A DNA stretch of 25,327 bases from positions 1 to 25,327 of IMG/VR virus record IMGVR_UViG_3300023174_000595. One strand, given 5' to 3'. The notes beneath the pieces were generated by a model. The model saw only the letters and a program-made list of their open reading frames with translations. It searched no databases and was not told the origin of the DNA. Below are positions 23,733 to 25,327 of the stretch, piece by piece (position 1 is the first letter of the stretch; each line of letters begins with the position of its first letter). This stretch comes from a virus. The position numbers were made by a program, and so were the translations under genes.

Positions 23733-24107
23733 ATGGAAGATCAAAGTAAGTTTTTTAATGTAATTATTGATAAGACAAATCAAAAATTAAATTCTTTTCA
23801 GGCTCAAATCATTGTACTTGAGTCTCAATTGCAAATGGCTATCGACGAAAGAGATGCGTACAAAAAGTATGTAGACGGTACCGTAGGTAATAATTTAAGC
23901 CCTGAAGACTTAGATAATTTGAAGATTGAATTTTTAAATATGCAGGCTCAACTTAAGACCGCTCAAGAAGAAAATAAAGCACTTAAGAATCAAGTTACAA
24001 ATTTCGAATCTAGTATTAATAATAGTACTAAGTTTATAAAAGATCAAAACGAAACCTTGCTACAAGAAGTCAGAAGACTTCAACGCCTGGTAGATGAGTT
24101 GTCATAA
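23733..24107 (+). CDS. Coiled-coil protein (124 aa)
   Basis: I use the ATG at 23733, preceded by GGGGTGA; a GTG two codons upstream is possible. Almost the whole protein is predicted coiled coil: LNSFQAQIIVLESQLQMAI and DLDNLKIEFLNMQAQLKTA, with QNETLLQEVRRLQRLVDEL at the end. A break occurs near DGTVGNNLSPEDL. There is no membrane or enzyme motif. Lying before two fibre genes, it could be a trimeric fibre-binding rod or an assembly scaffold. Function is inferred. Confidence 0.78.
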   Translation: MEDQSKFFNVIIDKTNQKLNSFQAQIIVLESQLQMAIDERDAYKKYVDGTVGNNLSPEDLDNLKIEFLNMQAQLKTAQEENKALKNQVTNFESSINNSTKFIKDQNETLLQEVRRLQRLVDELS

Positions 24108-24113
24108 GAAATA

Positions 24114-24995
24114 ATGGCAACAGATATCCAACTAAAACGGTCGTATACAGCTGGTTCGGTACCAGTTGCGGCTAATGTTTTAGTTGGAGAACCTGTAGTT
24201 AATCTTACCGATAAGGTAATTTATTCTAAAGACAATAGTGGTAATATAGTTGTTATTGGTGCAGGAACTACAAGTAATGTAATTGAAGGTTCCAATTTAT
24301 ATTTTAGTAATACCAGGGCTGTAGCCGCAGTATCTCCTTATTTAACTACTGCTAATATTGTTGAAGCTGTAGGGTTTGTAGGTGACGGGTACCAATATGC
24401 GTTTTCTGATTATTATATTAAAAAAGAAAATAATGTATTTTCTCAATACTATATAAATCATGGAACTACCGGTTGGGATAGTTATGTTTCAAATTATGCG
24501 GTCGTTGGTTATGCCGTATATGCAACAATTAGAGATGGGGCTGGTAATGCTACAGGCCCTAAATTATATTACGGTACAGTAACAAGTGTAGACACTTCTA
24601 CATCGGGAACGGTAGACGGTTCTCGTAAATTTACTGTATCAAATCCGCAAGGTCATCCGGATTTTTATAATTTTGCTGATTATGATAAAAAAGGTACCTT
24701 ATTTGAAATTTACCGTCCTTCTGATACGGCGGTAATGTATTTTACAAATGCAAGAGCAGTAGCTGCAGTAACACCGTACCTAAATACTAGTAATGTTACA
24801 GAAGGCTCTAACCTGTATTTTACTAATGCAAGAGCAAGAGCAGCCTTTACAGCTGGTACAAATATAACAATTGCAGATGGAGTTATTTCTTCTACTGCCT
24901 CGGGAAATAATAACAATTTTGAATTTGATTATGGCTTCATTTATGATGCTACTATATCAACTGCTATATCCCCAATCGATTACGGGTCTATTTAA
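24114..24995 (+). CDS. Tail fibre with a nested domain (293 aa)
   Basis: The N-terminus (ATDIQLKRSYTAGSVPVAAN, then VGEPVVNLTDKVIYSKDNSG) matches the attachment type at 19645 and 24995. A fibre repeat EGSNLYFSNTRAVAAVSPYL at residues about 60-80 is interrupted by a domain of about 120 residues (GDGYQYAFSDYYIKKENN to the segment DKKGTLFEIYR). It resumes as MYFTNARAVAAVTPYL near 208 and again as EGSNLYFTNARARAAF. The last residues are PIDYGSI. The start has no strong ribosome binding site; the stop overlaps the next ATG (TAATG). Confidence 0.82.
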   Translation: MATDIQLKRSYTAGSVPVAANVLVGEPVVNLTDKVIYSKDNSGNIVVIGAGTTSNVIEGSNLYFSNTRAVAAVSPYLTTANIVEAVGFVGDGYQYAFSDYYIKKENNVFSQYYINHGTTGWDSYVSNYAVVGYAVYATIRDGAGNATGPKLYYGTVTSVDTSTSGTVDGSRKFTVSNPQGHPDFYNFADYDKKGTLFEIYRPSDTAVMYFTNARAVAAVTPYLNTSNVTEGSNLYFTNARARAAFTAGTNITIADGVISSTASGNNNNFEFDYGFIYDATISTAISPIDYGSI

Positions 24996-25327
24996 TGGCA
25001 ATTCAAACACAATTTAGACGCGGTAATACGTACTCCCACAGTTTGTTCACAGGTGCATCCGGTGAGATTACTGTTGATCTAGATAAAAAAGTAGCCGTTG
25101 TTCATGATGGCGCAAGCGTTGGAGGATTTCCTCTAGCTTTAGCTTCTTTCCAGGTGCTGCATACAATCAGGCAAATACTGCTACTACTATTGCTGGGCTT
25201 GCTTACGCAGCAGCCAACGTTGATTTAAACTATACAGTAGCCGGGGTTACGGGTAATGTATCTAATATCCAGTTAGCTGCAGGTATTACCTCTTCTGGGC
25301 TACTAACTACAGCCAATATTAATGAAT
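24995..25327 (+). pseudogene. Tail fibre gene, frameshifted near 25140-25150 and cut by the window end
   Basis: It begins in a TAATG overlap with the same N-terminal type as other fibres here (AIQTQFRRGN, GEITVDLDKKVAVVHDG, GGFPLA). The opening frame then turns into an unlikely Leu-rich tail and stops at 25228. From about 25147 the -1 frame reads FPGAAYNQANTATTIAGLAY, then AAANVDLNYTVAGVTGNV, a normal fibre sequence that stays open to the window end. One missing base, for example in the short T run at 25147-25149, would explain it. No canonical slippery heptamer is present. It may be a sequencing or assembly error, or a genuine broken gene. Confidence 0.75.

Noticed and set aside
1-25327. tRNA genes, insertion sequences, integrase, attachment sites and replication genes
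   Set aside because: None was seen on reading through; the window holds only virion, assembly and modification genes. A covariance-model scan would be decisive for tRNAs.

Overview
The window reads as part of the structural (virion) module of a marine T4-like myovirus. Every supported gene is on the + strand and packed almost end to end. Several genes overlap as ATGA or TAATG, and no gene-free stretch reaches 300 bases. The strongest anchors are a recognisable T4 gp8 baseplate wedge homologue (2031-4163), a DUF4815-type baseplate/tail protein (4174-8778), a fibre with a C-terminal peptidase S74 chaperone domain (10911-11798), T4-type late promoters (TATAAATA and close variants) and three 2OG-Fe(II) oxygenase genes among tail genes. 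That combination is familiar from cyanophages and pelagiphages. The base composition is AT-rich by eye, but the host (cyanobacterium, SAR11 or another marine bacterium) cannot be settled from this window.

Layout. (1) 3-10872, baseplate block: a 5'-truncated structural protein in the position T4 uses for gp7; a small beta-rich structural protein; gp8 enlarged by a long array of GSGY repeats; the giant DUF4815 protein; its apparently split-off C-terminal half; and a small coiled-coil protein. (2) 10911-12558, fibre pieces: the S74 fibre and two small proteins. (3) 12617-18912, a putative receptor-binding cassette: two consecutive oxygenases, a Gly/Pro-rich collagen-like adhesin, a conserved unknown, a tail assembly chaperone, a beta-rich piece, an Ig/FN3/Gly-rich adhesin, a second chaperone-like gene, a third oxygenase and a small unknown, closed by a clear intrinsic terminator. 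(4) 18988-25327, a second fibre operon: small structural proteins, an 881-residue and a 464-residue fibre sharing a module, a coiled-coil protein, a fibre with a nested domain, and a final fibre gene that is frameshifted and runs off the window.

Transcription appears to be late. Six matches to the T4 late promoter sit in intergenic gaps just upstream of genes. Several lie beside or inside inverted repeats, suggesting compact terminator/promoter junctions.

The most interesting biological idea is that the prolyl-hydroxylase-type oxygenases modify the Pro/Gly-rich fibre proteins encoded next to them, so that the phage matures its own receptor-binding tips. This is inference from gene order and sequence composition.
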